Shown here one piece after another: positions 26,643 to 35,245 of a stretch of 40,847 nucleotides of DNA. The DNA lies in contig CANJQI010000028.1 in assembly GCA_947476215.1 (NCBI GenBank), positions 1-40,847 on the forward strand, written 5' to 3'. Under the pieces are notes generated by a model. That model was not told where the DNA came from. It worked only from the letters and a program-made list of their open reading frames with translations, and searched no databases. A program made the translations under genes and the position numbers. The DNA is from Betaproteobacteria bacterium. GTDB lineage: Bacteria > Pseudomonadota > Gammaproteobacteria > Burkholderiales > SG8-41. The stretch's first letter is position 1. Every line of letters starts with the position of its first letter.

Positions 26643-27214
26643 TAGGCAAACTCAGCGGCAAGCTGCTGGAACGGCATCCGCCGCAGATACTGGTCGACGT
26701 ACACGGCGTCGGTTATGAGATCAGCGTGTCGATGAGCACTTTTTACCAGCTGCCTGCGACCGGCAACGACGTCACGCTGTATACGCATTTGACGGTACGC
26801 GAAGACGCGCACCTGCTCTACGGTTTCGCCAGCGAGCAGGAGCGCCATGTCTTCCGGCAGTTGCTCAAGATCTCCGGCGTCGGCGCACGCACCGCGCTAT
26901 CAGTTTTGTCCGGCATGAGCGTATCCGACCTCTATGAAGTCGTGAGCGCGCAGGACAGCGGCCGGCTTACGAAGATTCCCGGCATAGGCAAGAAAACCGC
27001 CGAACGTCTGCTGCTCGAACTGAAAGACAAGCTCGACGTGACCATCGTTGCCACGCCGGTTGCAGGCGGTGAACACACCAGCGACATACTCAATGCACTG
27101 CTGGCGCTGGGATACAATGACAAGGAAGCCGCGTGGGCTGTGCGGAAATTGCCCGGCGCTACCGCGGTTGCCGACGGCATACGGCAGGCGTTGAAGCTGC
27201 TCTCCAAGCAGTGA
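26639..27214 (+). CDS. ruvA: Holliday junction branch migration protein RuvA
   Basis: 191 residues from GTG 26639, overlapping the ruvC stop by 4 nt, with AGAGGGGGA upstream. Domain [21 protein letters not shown] and [16 protein letters not shown]; the acidic pin region; the helix-hairpin-helix pair [18 protein letters not shown] and [20 protein letters not shown]; and the C-terminal RuvB-binding domain [20 protein letters not shown]. It tetramerises on four-way junctions and loads RuvB. Coupled to ruvC; an 80-bp repeat-bearing gap separates it from ruvB. Confidence 0.95.
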   Translation: MIGKLSGKLLERHPPQILVDVHGVGYEISVSMSTFYQLPATGNDVTLYTHLTVREDAHLLYGFASEQERHVFRQLLKISGVGARTALSVLSGMSVSDLYEVVSAQDSGRLTKIPGIGKKTAERLLLELKDKLDVTIVATPVAGGEHTSDILNALLALGYNDKEAAWAVRKLPGATAVADGIRQALKLLSKQ

Positions 27215-27292
27215 AGAGTAATGAGTGAATAGTAGAATCCTGGCATGACATAAGTCTCGTCACTCTTAACTCCTCACTCGTCACCTCCTTTA
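27212..27292. repeat. degenerate palindromic repeat between ruvA and ruvB
   Basis: Opens with AGTGAAGAGTAATGAGTGAA and ends with CACTCTTAACTCCTCACTCG-type sequence, an inverted arrangement like the yebC-ruvC repeat. Both share GTGAA(G/T)AGTAGA(A)TCC. No gene; no perfect stem. Confidence 0.5.
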
Positions 27293-27294
27293 GA

Positions 27295-28353
27295 ATGATA
27301 GAAACTGACCGCCTGATCGCCGCCGCCCCCGCCTCTCCGCAGGAGGAGGTGTTTGAGCGCGCGCTGCGGCCCAAACAGCTCGACGAATACATAGGTCAGG
27401 AGAAGGTGCGCGGCCAGCTTGAGATATTCATCAAGGCCGCGCGGCAGCGCAAGGAATCGCTGGACCACGTGCTGCTGTTCGGCCCGCCGGGACTCGGCAA
27501 GACCACGCTGGCGCACATCATCGCACGCGAAATGGGCGTCAACCTGCGGCACACGTCGGGACCGGTGATCGAACGCGCCGGCGACCTTGCCGCGATGCTG
27601 ACCAATCTCGAACCGAACGACGTGCTGTTTATCGACGAGATACACCGCCTTTCACCCGTCGTCGAGGAAATCCTCTATCCGGCGCTCGAAGATTTTCAGA
27701 TCGACATCATGATAGGCGAAGGGCCGGCGGCGCGCTCGGTCAAGCTCGACCTGCCGCCGTTCACGCTGATAGGCGCGACCACGCGCGCCGGCATGCTCAC
27801 CAATCCACTGCGCGATCGCTTTGGCATCGTCGCGCGGCTGGAGTTTTACACCACCGAAGAACTCACGCGTATCGTGCAGCGCTCCGCAGCATTGCTCGAA
27901 ATCGAGATCAGTGCCGACGGCGCACGTGAAATCGCCGGCCGTTCGCGTGCCACACCACGCATTTCAAACCGCTTGCTGCGCCGCGTGCGCGACTACGCGC
28001 AGGTCAAGGCGCAGGGCAAAATCAATCAGGATGTGGCCGACCTCGCGCTCAAGATGCTGGACGTGGATCCGCTGGGCCTGGACGTGATGGATCGCAAACT
28101 GCTGCTCGCCGTGATCGAGAAATTCGGCGGCGGTCCGGTCGGCGTGGACAATCTCGCCGCCGCGATCAGCGAAGAGCGCGACACCATAGAAGACGTTCTG
28201 GAGCCCTATCTGATTCAGCAGGGATACTTGCAGCGCACGCCACGCGGCCGCATCGCCACGGTCTCCGCCTATCGCCACTTCGGACTCGCGCAACCGAACA
28301 ATGCGGGCACACCCGAGCTTTGGGACAACAATCCGGCCAATGGTGAGGCGTGA
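27295..28353 (+). CDS. ruvB: Holliday junction helicase RuvB
   Basis: 352 residues from ATG 27295. [20 protein letters not shown], Walker [10 protein letters not shown] with [12 protein letters not shown], Walker [14 protein letters not shown], sensor 1 [19 protein letters not shown] (includes the arginine finger region), and the winged-helix domain with [20 protein letters not shown] and [18 protein letters not shown] hexameric AAA+ motor that drives branch migration with RuvA. The stop overlaps the GTG of ybgC (GTGA at 28350). Confidence 0.97.
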   Translation: MIETDRLIAAAPASPQEEVFERALRPKQLDEYIGQEKVRGQLEIFIKAARQRKESLDHVLLFGPPGLGKTTLAHIIAREMGVNLRHTSGPVIERAGDLAAMLTNLEPNDVLFIDEIHRLSPVVEEILYPALEDFQIDIMIGEGPAARSVKLDLPPFTLIGATTRAGMLTNPLRDRFGIVARLEFYTTEELTRIVQRSAALLEIEISADGAREIAGRSRATPRISNRLLRRVRDYAQVKAQGKINQDVADLALKMLDVDPLGLDVMDRKLLLAVIEKFGGGPVGVDNLAAAISEERDTIEDVLEPYLIQQGYLQRTPRGRIATVSAYRHFGLAQPNNAGTPELWDNNPANGEA

Positions 28354-28802
28354 GCGGTAAGCCGCGGACTGCAAGTGAGGCAAACGAAATTGCAGGGTCG
28401 GCATTCGAATGGAATGTTCGCGTTTACTACGAGGACACCGACGCAGCGGGTGTGGTGTATTACGCCAATTACCTGAAGTTCATGGAGCGCGCACGCACCG
28501 AATGGTTGCGTGCACTGCCCTTTGACCCGACCGCACTGGCACTGGAACAGAATGTCATTTTCGTGGTTCGAGCGGCGTCCATCGAATACCTGCAACCAGC
28601 GCGCCTGAATGATGAATTGCATATATCCGCGGAACTCGCGAGCGCCCGCGGGTGTCTGATCGAACTCGTGCAATCCGTGCGCCGCGGCGCACTGGTATTG
28701 GTCAGCGCCGAAGTCAAACTGGCATGCGTCAACAAACTCTCATTCAGGCCCGTTAGAATACCCGCTGCCATCCTGGACACAATCACGATGAGGAAAGCAT
28801 GA
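28350..28802 (+). CDS. ybgC: Tol-Pal-associated acyl-CoA thioesterase YbgC
   Basis: 150 residues from GTG 28350. Hot-dog fold with the signature [20 protein letters not shown], whose Asp is the catalytic residue, followed by [12 protein letters not shown], then [18 protein letters not shown]. YbgC hydrolyses short acyl-CoAs or acyl-ACP and interacts with phospholipid synthesis enzymes in other bacteria. The N-terminal ~15 residues ([16 protein letters not shown]) are an extension before the normal start of the fold. It opens the tol operon; its stop overlaps tolQ (ATGA at 28799). Confidence 0.93.
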   Translation: MSGKPRTASEANEIAGSAFEWNVRVYYEDTDAAGVVYYANYLKFMERARTEWLRALPFDPTALALEQNVIFVVRAASIEYLQPARLNDELHISAELASARGCLIELVQSVRRGALVLVSAEVKLACVNKLSFRPVRIPAAILDTITMRKA

Positions 28803-29488
28803 ACGTTACTCACGATATGTCGGTGTTGAGCCTGATTTCCAACGCCAGCCTGCTTGTGCAATTGGTCATGGCGGGTCTGCTGCTCGCGTCTGTGTTTTCG
28901 TGGTATTACATTTTCATCAAGATATTCACCTATAAACGCGCCGTCCAGCAGGCCGACAAATTCGAGAAGGATTTTTGGAGCGGCAGCGATCTCAATCAGC
29001 TATATCAGCGTGCCGTCAATTCACGCGAGGCAGCGGGCTCGCTGGAAAAAATATTCGAATCCGGATTCGCCGAGTTTACGAAATTGCGCAAACAATCGGG
29101 ACAGAACCAGTCGGGACAGAACATAGGCGCGGTCATGGATGGCACGCGCCGCGCCATGCGTGCAACCTATCAGCGCGAGATGGAGAGTCTAGAGTCGCAC
29201 CTGTCGTTTCTTGCATCAGTGGGATCGGTGAGCCCCTATGTCGGACTGTTCGGAACCGTCTGGGGCATCATGAATTCATTTCGCGGGCTCGCCACCATGG
29301 TTCAGGCAACGCTGGGCGCGGTGGCGCCCGGCATATCCGAGGCACTGATCGCAACGGCCATGGGTTTGTTCGCGGCAATTCCGGCGGTCGTTGCCTATAA
29401 CCGCTTCGCGGGCGACCTTAACCGGCTCGCAACGCGCTTCGATTCGTTCATGGAGGAATTCTCCAATATTCTTCAGCGTCAGAGCTGA
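28799..29488 (+). CDS. tolQ: Tol-Pal system proton channel subunit TolQ
   Basis: 229 residues. Three membrane helices: VQLVMAGLLLASVFSWYYIF near the N-terminus, and the pair around YVGLFGTVWGIMNSFRGLAT and SEALIATAMGLFAAIPAVVA; the conserved FGTVWGIM and ATAMGLFAAIPAV blocks mark the MotA/TolQ/ExbB family. With TolR it uses the proton gradient to drive TolA and outer-membrane constriction at division. A 15-bp in-frame tandem duplication (29093-29107, 29108-29122) repeats QSGQN in the cytoplasmic loop. Confidence 0.96.
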   Translation: MNVTHDMSVLSLISNASLLVQLVMAGLLLASVFSWYYIFIKIFTYKRAVQQADKFEKDFWSGSDLNQLYQRAVNSREAAGSLEKIFESGFAEFTKLRKQSGQNQSGQNIGAVMDGTRRAMRATYQREMESLESHLSFLASVGSVSPYVGLFGTVWGIMNSFRGLATMVQATLGAVAPGISEALIATAMGLFAAIPAVVAYNRFAGDLNRLATRFDSFMEEFSNILQRQS

Positions 29489-29502
29489 ACAGGAGTCGTC
29501 CC

Positions 29503-29928
29503 ATGCTCATAGAAAAACGCGGCAGTCGCCGCCTCATGAACCAGATCAACGTCGTGCCTTACATCGACGTCATGCTGGTGCTGCTTGTAATCTTCATGGT
29601 TGCGGCACCGTTGATGAACCCCGGCCAGGTGGAGCTGCCATCGATAGGCAAGACTTCGAACCCGCCCGTCGCGCCTCTGGAGGTCTCGATACACACCGAC
29701 CAGACGTTGTGGCTGCGTGATCGCTCGTCGAACGCGGACGAACGCAAAATCTCGCGCAATGAACTTGTCGTGGCAATTCGCGAGAAACAGGCGCGGAATG
29801 CCGATCAGGCGGTGGTGATTTCCGCGGACAAGGACGTGCGCTATGAAGCGGTGCTCGACGTCATGGATATGCTGCAGCAGAATCAGGTCAGCAAAGTCGG
29901 TTTGCTCGCCAAGCCGCGCAGCCAGTAA
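29503..29928 (+). CDS. tolR: Tol-Pal system subunit TolR
   Basis: 141 residues from ATG 29503, AGGAG 7 nt before. One membrane helix with the essential proton-path Asp22 (MNQINVVPYIDVMLVLLVIF) and a periplasmic domain ending DVMDMLQQNQVSKVGLLAKP. ExbD/TolR family. Works with TolQ as the stator of the trans-envelope motor. 14 bp from tolQ, 30 bp before tolA. Confidence 0.96.
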   Translation: MLIEKRGSRRLMNQINVVPYIDVMLVLLVIFMVAAPLMNPGQVELPSIGKTSNPPVAPLEVSIHTDQTLWLRDRSSNADERKISRNELVVAIREKQARNADQAVVISADKDVRYEAVLDVMDMLQQNQVSKVGLLAKPRSQ

Positions 29929-29958
29929 CAACGTCGTCTGCAATGCAGTAGCGCCGTC

Positions 29959-30738
29959 ATGAACGCCCACGTTTACCCCAGCCAGCACGAGAAAGTTATC
30001 TCCGGTGCCGGTGCATTCGGGATGCATCTGCTGTTCATTGCACTGCTGGTGTTCGGCGTCAACTGGCAGAAGAAGGTGGAACCGCAGGCCAATATCGTGG
30101 ATCTATGGACCAATCTGCCATCCAAGTCACTACCCAAGGTGGAGTCCCCTCCACCGGAGCCACCGCCTCCGCCCGTCGCACCGCCCAAGGTCGAGCCTCC
30201 CCCTCCCCCCAAGACGGCAGTCAAGCCCGAAGTCGCCAAACCGGATATAGCGATGAAGGAGAAATCCGAGAAGGCCGAAAAAGAAAATGTGGAGAAGGAG
30301 CGTCGTCTCATCGAGCAGCAGAAGAGCGATGCCAGGAAGCGCGGCGAGGAAAAACAACAGCAGGCCCGGGAAGCCACCGAGGCACAACGACTTGCAAAAG
30401 AGCAGGAAGATATACAACGCAAGCAAGCCGAACAGGCGACGACGGCGCGCGCTGCGCAGGTCGACAAGTACAAGAAGGCAATCAGCGACAAGATTCGGCG
30501 TTTCATCGTTCTGCCACCGAACATACAGGGCAATCCTGAAGCCGAGTTCAGCGTTCCGCTGTTGCCGGATGGCAATGTGATGGCGGGTGTCAATCTCAAG
30601 CGAACCAGCGGCAATACGGCTTACGACAATGCCGTCGAGCGGGCAATTCTAAGGGCACAGCCGCTGCCGGTTCCCCCGGACCCGGCAATGTTCAGAGAGT
30701 TCCGGGAACTAAATCTAAAGTTCAGACCCCAAGAGTAG
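29959..30738 (+). CDS. tolA: Tol-Pal system protein TolA
   Basis: 259 residues. An N-terminal inner-membrane helix (GMHLLFIALLVFGVNW); a proline-rich linker (PPPEPPPPPVAPP, PPPPPK) in place of a long glycine hinge; a lysine/glutamate/glutamine-rich helical domain (EKAEKENVEKERRLIEQQK, about 95-170); and a compact C-terminal domain (KYKKAISDKIRRFIVLPPNI, EFSVPLLPDGNVMAGVNLKR) that binds TolB/Pal. The helical domain is short compared with E. coli TolA (421 residues), as is usual in betaproteobacteria. The ribosome site is weak. Confidence 0.93.
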   Translation: MNAHVYPSQHEKVISGAGAFGMHLLFIALLVFGVNWQKKVEPQANIVDLWTNLPSKSLPKVESPPPEPPPPPVAPPKVEPPPPPKTAVKPEVAKPDIAMKEKSEKAEKENVEKERRLIEQQKSDARKRGEEKQQQAREATEAQRLAKEQEDIQRKQAEQATTARAAQVDKYKKAISDKIRRFIVLPPNIQGNPEAEFSVPLLPDGNVMAGVNLKRTSGNTAYDNAVERAILRAQPLPVPPDPAMFREFRELNLKFRPQE

Positions 30739-30796
30739 CTGTTTGGGAGACAGTTCCACGATGATGCATGGCACAATGTCGTTATAATACGGTGCG

Positions 30797-32083
30797 ATGA
30801 ACATTAAAAAAACGCTACTTAATATCGCATTGCTTTGCTTGCTGTGCATCACCAGTGCGCATGCACAACTCAGGCTTGAAATTATAGGCGGCGGCGCCAA
30901 CCAGATACCGATCGCCATTGCGCCCTTCAGAACGGAAGAGTCGCTGCCGCAGAAGGTGACGGATATCGTTGCCGCCGATCTCAGCCGCAGCGGCCTGTTC
31001 CGGATGATTGATAGTGGCGGCCTGACGTCGATACCCGCCGAACCGGCGGACGTTCAGTACCCGACCTGGAAAACACGCGGCGCCGACGCCTTGGTGATAG
31101 GCAGCGCATCACGGCTCCCGAGTGGCAATTGGGACGTGCGTTTTCGGCTGCTGGACGTTGCAAAACAGGTGCAGCTTGCCGGTTACGCCTATCAGGTCGC
31201 CCCCGCGCAACTGCGCAATACAGCCCATCGAATAGCCGACGCGATTTATGAGAAGCTAACCGGTGACATCGGTGTCTTCAGCACCCGCATTACGTATGTG
31301 GTCAAGCGGGGCTCCCGTTTTGAGTTACAGGTGGCGGACGCCGATGCTTCCGATCCACAGACCGTGCTCGCATCCAACGAGCCCATTATTTCTCCGGCTT
31401 GGTCACCGGACGGCACGCGTATCGCCTATGTTTCATTCGAACAGAAAAAACCCATTGTTTACATCCAATCACTGGTGAACGGCAATCGCACGGTCGCGGC
31501 AAATTTCAAGGGCAGCAACAGCGCACCTGCTTGGTCGCCGGACGGCCGACGACTCGCGGTGGTGCTGACCAAGGACGGCAACTCACAGATCTATCTGATC
31601 AATGTCGACGGCGGCAATGCCGCCAGACTCACCAGTTCCACCAGCATAGACACGGAGCCGAATTTTTCACCCGATGGGCAGTCGATACTGTTTACGTCCG
31701 ACCGCGGAGGCAGTCCGCAGATCTATCGCGTACCGGTAACAGGCGGGGCGCCCGAACGACTCACGTTCGAAGGCAGCTACAACGTCAGCCCACGCCATGC
31801 GCCGGACGGAAAATCATTTGTGTTCGTGCAGCGCAACGGTGGGCGCTTCAACATTGCAACGCAGGATTTTGTGAGCAGGCAGCCGCAGGTTTTGACGGAT
31901 AACAGCCGCGACGAATCACCTACTTTTGCGCCGAATGGCCGCATCATACTGTATGCAAGCGACAACAAGGGCCGTGGTATATTAGCCGCGGCATCGAGTG
32001 ACGGGCGTGTGCGCCAGCGTTTCAGCATGGAAACCGGCGATGTGCGAGAGCCGGCGTGGGGCCCGCTAATTAAGAGCCAATAA
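30797..32083 (+). CDS. tolB: Tol-Pal system periplasmic beta-propeller TolB
   Basis: 428 residues from ATG 30797. Signal peptide MNIKKTLLNIALLCLLCITS with cleavage at AHA. The N-terminal domain (IPIAIAPFRTEESLPQKVTD, VAADLSRSGLFRMID) is followed by a six-bladed propeller whose repeats read SPAWSPDGTRIAYVS, APAWSPDGRRLAVVL, EPNFSPDGQSILFTSDRGG, SPRHAPDGKSFVFV and SPTFAPNGRIILYASD. It shuttles between Pal and TolA in the periplasm. TATAAT at 30783-30788 lies only 9 nt before the ATG and is probably not a promoter. Confidence 0.96.
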   Translation: MNIKKTLLNIALLCLLCITSAHAQLRLEIIGGGANQIPIAIAPFRTEESLPQKVTDIVAADLSRSGLFRMIDSGGLTSIPAEPADVQYPTWKTRGADALVIGSASRLPSGNWDVRFRLLDVAKQVQLAGYAYQVAPAQLRNTAHRIADAIYEKLTGDIGVFSTRITYVVKRGSRFELQVADADASDPQTVLASNEPIISPAWSPDGTRIAYVSFEQKKPIVYIQSLVNGNRTVAANFKGSNSAPAWSPDGRRLAVVLTKDGNSQIYLINVDGGNAARLTSSTSIDTEPNFSPDGQSILFTSDRGGSPQIYRVPVTGGAPERLTFEGSYNVSPRHAPDGKSFVFVQRNGGRFNIATQDFVSRQPQVLTDNSRDESPTFAPNGRIILYASDNKGRGILAAASSDGRVRQRFSMETGDVREPAWGPLIKSQ

Positions 32084-32095
32084 AGGAGCAACACC

Positions 32096-32653
32096 ATGAA
32101 AAAACTCATATTCGGCATCGCAGCTCTGGCAATATTCGCCGGATGCGCAAGCAAGGATGTCAAGGAACAGGCGCCGGCGTCGGTCGAAGAACGCAAGCCC
32201 AGCGGTCCCGCTCCTGGCGCCGAGGTCAAACCCAAGCCCCCTACGCCACCTGTTGTAACACCCGTCGTGCGAAAGCCAGTGGTCGGAAATCCGCTCAACG
32301 AGCCAGGCAACATACTCTCCAAACGCAGCGTTTTCTTTGATTACGACAGCGTGGCTATCAAGGACGAATTCAAACCGCTGGTCACCGCGCATGCCGAATA
32401 CCTGAAACAAAATCGCTCCGCGAAAATAGTCATTCAGGGCAATACCGACGAACGTGGAAGCCGCGAATACAATCTCGCGCTCGGCCAGAGCCGCGCCGAC
32501 AGCGTCAAACAGATGATGTTGCTGCTGGGCGTGCAGGAAGCGCAAATCGAATCCGTGAGCTTCGGCGAAGAAAAACCCCAGGCAACCGGCACCGACGAGA
32601 ACGCATACTCGCAAAATCGCCGCGATGATATTGTCTATTCGGTTGAAAAGTAA
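32096..32653 (+). CDS. pal: peptidoglycan-associated lipoprotein Pal
   Basis: 185 residues from ATG 32096 with the strong site AAAGGAG. Lipoprotein signal MKKLIFGIAALAIFAGCAS (lipobox FAGC, lipidated Cys). A proline-rich linker (PKPPTPPVVTPVV) leads to an OmpA-type peptidoglycan-binding domain: SVFFDYDSVAIKDEFKPLV, IVIQGNTDERGSREYNLALG (Asp and Arg that hold diaminopimelate) and QSRADSVKQMMLLLGV. Anchors the outer membrane to peptidoglycan and binds TolB. Confidence 0.97.
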   Translation: MKKLIFGIAALAIFAGCASKDVKEQAPASVEERKPSGPAPGAEVKPKPPTPPVVTPVVRKPVVGNPLNEPGNILSKRSVFFDYDSVAIKDEFKPLVTAHAEYLKQNRSAKIVIQGNTDERGSREYNLALGQSRADSVKQMMLLLGVQEAQIESVSFGEEKPQATGTDENAYSQNRRDDIVYSVEK

Positions 32654-32676
32654 GCTGTTATCGCGAAGGACATAAT

Positions 32677-33645
32677 GTGACAGGTGCTACGGGAAACTTG
32701 ATCGGTTTCGCCCTGCGCCGCGCCGCAGCCTTGGGTTGCGGCGCGGTTTTGCTTTGGTGCGTGAACTTGCCGGTCCTGGGTGCCATTTTCGACGATGCCG
32801 AGGCGCGCCGGCAGATTGCCGTGGAGAAAAAGCGCATCGATGACCTCGGCACCCAGATCAACGCGCAACAACAGGCCATCAGTGCACGCCTTGCCAAGTT
32901 GGAGGAAGGGCTCAAGGGTCAACCCGTGCTTGATTTGTTTACGCAGATCGAAGCCGTTAAGCTTGAAATGAGCAAGTTGCGCGGGCAGATTGAAGTATTG
33001 AACAACAATATCGAAAACACCGCCAAACGACAGCGCGACATGTATACGGATCTCGATACGAGGCTGCGCCGCTTCGAGCAGCAGGGACTGCCCACGCCTG
33101 CCGCCTCGCCACCCGCGACCGCAGCGCCGGCGAATGTGACGGGTGCATCGCCGCCTGGCACTGCCACGCCGCCCCCTCCCGTTGCCACCAAAACCGCAGC
33201 CAATGCGCCGGCGGCGCCTGCCGCCACGGTAGCGAATGTCGATGGCGGTACCGAGACGCGCTCGTACGAAACAGCGCAAAGTCAGCGCCGTATCGGCAAC
33301 TATCAGGGCGCCATCGTCTCATTCCAGAATTTTGTCAAACAATATCCCAAGAGCACGCTGGCGCCGCGGGCACAGTACTGGATAGGGGACTCCTATTTCA
33401 ATCTGCGTGATTTCAAGCTCGCCATCGCCAGCCAGCAGGCGCTGATCAGCAGTTATCCCGACAGCCCTAGCGTACCGGAGGCGATGCTCAATATCGCGAG
33501 CTCCCAGATTGAAATGGGCGATTCGACCGTCGGCAGAAAAGCACTCGAAGACCTGGTCACGAAATTTCCTATCAGTGACGCGGCGGACAAAGCCAAGCGC
33601 CGGCTTGCGGCGCTAAAATCCGCGACCTCCGCCAGCAAGCCTTAG
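32677..33645 (+). CDS. cpoB: cell division coordinator CpoB (YbgF)
   Basis: 322 residues from GTG 32677 (AAGGA upstream). A hydrophobic signal (AAALGCGAVLLWCVNLPVLG) precedes the N-terminal coiled coil (QIAVEKKRIDDLGTQINAQQ to DMYTDLDTRLRRFEQQG), an Ala/Pro/Thr-rich linker (~145-185) and three tetratricopeptide repeats (YETAQSQRRIGNYQGAIVSF, QYPKSTLAPRAQYWIGDSYF, YPDSPSVPEAMLNIASSQIE). CpoB links Tol-Pal to septal peptidoglycan synthesis in the periplasm. Last gene of the tol set. Confidence 0.95.
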   Translation: MTGATGNLIGFALRRAAALGCGAVLLWCVNLPVLGAIFDDAEARRQIAVEKKRIDDLGTQINAQQQAISARLAKLEEGLKGQPVLDLFTQIEAVKLEMSKLRGQIEVLNNNIENTAKRQRDMYTDLDTRLRRFEQQGLPTPAASPPATAAPANVTGASPPGTATPPPPVATKTAANAPAAPAATVANVDGGTETRSYETAQSQRRIGNYQGAIVSFQNFVKQYPKSTLAPRAQYWIGDSYFNLRDFKLAIASQQALISSYPDSPSVPEAMLNIASSQIEMGDSTVGRKALEDLVTKFPISDAADKAKRRLAALKSATSASKP

Positions 33646-33673
33646 CGCCCGCGTCGGGACCCAAGGGCGCAGA

Positions 33674-34423
33674 GTGACTAGCAACGTCAACACCACAGTT
33701 GTTGCCGACTCCGGCGTCCACCCAAGTCAGAGTATTCGCATCGATGAAAGTCCTGATTCGAATTCCAATGACACACGGCTGATGGGGACCCTGCGCATCA
33801 GTGAAATTTTTCTTTCCTTGCAAGGCGAAACCAGCCGAGTCGGTTTGCCGACGGTGTTCATACGGCTGACCGGCTGTCCGCTGCGTTGCGGCTACTGCGA
33901 TACCGCCTACGCGTTTCATGGCGGTACCACGATGACGCTGGGCGCCGTTATCGAAACCGCCAGTCGCTACCGCACGCGCTATGCGACAGTGACTGGCGGC
34001 GAGCCGCTGGCGCAGGGCAATTGCGGGCAGCTGCTCAAGGAACTGTGCGATCGAGACTATTCAGTATCGCTGGAGACCAGCGGCGCGATCGACGTGTCGC
34101 AAGTCGATGGCCGCGTTTCCCGCATACTGGACATCAAAACGCCGGGCTCGGGCGAAGCCGCCAAAAATCGCTGGGAAAACATCACCCATCTCAACGCACG
34201 CGACGAGATCAAGTTTGTGATTTGCAATGAAAGCGATTACGAGTGGTCCGTGCGCCAGATCGACGAGCGGCGACTTGCAGACATCTGCCCTGTGCTGTTT
34301 TCTCCCTCGTATCGCGATCTTCCCGCCACGCAGCTAGCCGACTGGATCTTGCGCGACCAGTTGTCGGTGCGCATGCAAACTCAGCTTCACAAGCAATTGT
34401 GGGGCGAGCAGCCCGGCCGCTGA
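33674..34423 (+). CDS. queE: 7-carboxy-7-deazaguanine synthase QueE
   Basis: 249 residues from GTG 33674 (AAGGG upstream); ATG 33782 is the alternative and lies just before the usual start of the domain (LRISEIFLSLQGETSRVGLP). The first 36 residues are unlike QueE and Ser/Asp-rich, so the shorter form is quite possible. Radical-SAM cysteines CPLRCGYC (CxxxCxxC), then VTGGEPLAQGNCGQLLKEL and VSRILDIKTPGSGE. It contracts carboxy-tetrahydropterin to 7-carboxy-7-deazaguanine, the committed queuosine precursor. It pairs with queC 72 bp downstream. Confidence 0.93.
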   Translation: MTSNVNTTVVADSGVHPSQSIRIDESPDSNSNDTRLMGTLRISEIFLSLQGETSRVGLPTVFIRLTGCPLRCGYCDTAYAFHGGTTMTLGAVIETASRYRTRYATVTGGEPLAQGNCGQLLKELCDRDYSVSLETSGAIDVSQVDGRVSRILDIKTPGSGEAAKNRWENITHLNARDEIKFVICNESDYEWSVRQIDERRLADICPVLFSPSYRDLPATQLADWILRDQLSVRMQTQLHKQLWGEQPGR

Positions 34424-34495
34424 CATGTCTTCCTGGCTGGCAATGGCACGCCTGTGGCCGTTCGGCGCTCCGGCGCTGACCGGGTTTAGGCATCC

Positions 34496-35182
34496 ATGAA
34501 GCGGGCGGTGATATTGCTTTCAGGCGGGATGGACTCCGCCACCGTGCTTGCCATCGCGCGCAATGATGGCTACGAGTGCCACGCCCTGTCGCTTGATTAC
34601 GGCCAGCGCCATCGCGCGGAACTTGCCGCTGCGACGCGCATCGCGCAGTCTATGGGCGCCATCGCGCACCGTATCGTGCGCCTTGATTTGACGGTGTTCG
34701 GCGGATCTGCCCTGACTGATCCTCGCATCGCACTTCCGGTCGAAGGCATCAAGGACGGCATACCGATCACTTATGTGCCGGCGCGTAACACCATCATGCT
34801 GTCGCTGGCACTGGCGTGGGCCGAAGTGCTGGCTGCCCGGCACATTTTTTTCGGCGCAAACGCAGTCGATTATTCCGGCTATCCGGACTGCCGCCCGGAA
34901 TATGTGAGCGCATTCGAATCGCTGGCGAATCTTGCGACCAAGGCCGCCGTCGAGGGAAACAGCATTACGGTGCATGCCCCCATCATCGCACTGTCTAAGG
35001 CCGATATAGTCCGTCGCGGCATGGCGCTAGGCGTCGACTATGCATTGACGATATCGTGCTATCAAGCGACGGATGACGGGCGCGCCTGCAGGCAATGCGA
35101 TTCTTGCCGGTTGCGGCGGGCGGGGTTCAAATCGGCCGGCGTTGACGACCCAACCCGTTACCGGGTGGCAGAGGTCGACTAA
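34496..35182 (+). CDS. queC: 7-cyano-7-deazaguanine synthase QueC
   Basis: 228 residues from ATG 34496. PP-loop [73 protein letters not shown] and the zinc cysteines in [19 protein letters not shown]. It converts the QueE product to preQ0 with ATP and ammonia. The queE-queC pair after cpoB is the usual order in beta- and gammaproteobacteria. No preQ1 riboswitch-like element was seen upstream. Confidence 0.96.
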   Translation: MKRAVILLSGGMDSATVLAIARNDGYECHALSLDYGQRHRAELAAATRIAQSMGAIAHRIVRLDLTVFGGSALTDPRIALPVEGIKDGIPITYVPARNTIMLSLALAWAEVLAARHIFFGANAVDYSGYPDCRPEYVSAFESLANLATKAAVEGNSITVHAPIIALSKADIVRRGMALGVDYALTISCYQATDDGRACRQCDSCRLRRAGFKSAGVDDPTRYRVAEVD

Positions 35183-35245
35183 AATAGCCACGGCACGAAT
35201 TGCGAGATTGAAGACGATCAAACCGGATTACGTCGGGGAAAAATA

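Noticed and set aside
30783-30788. TATAAT just before tolB as a promoter
   Set aside because: It lies 9 nt before the ATG and has no -35 at 16-18 bp; tolB is expected to be read from the tol operon.
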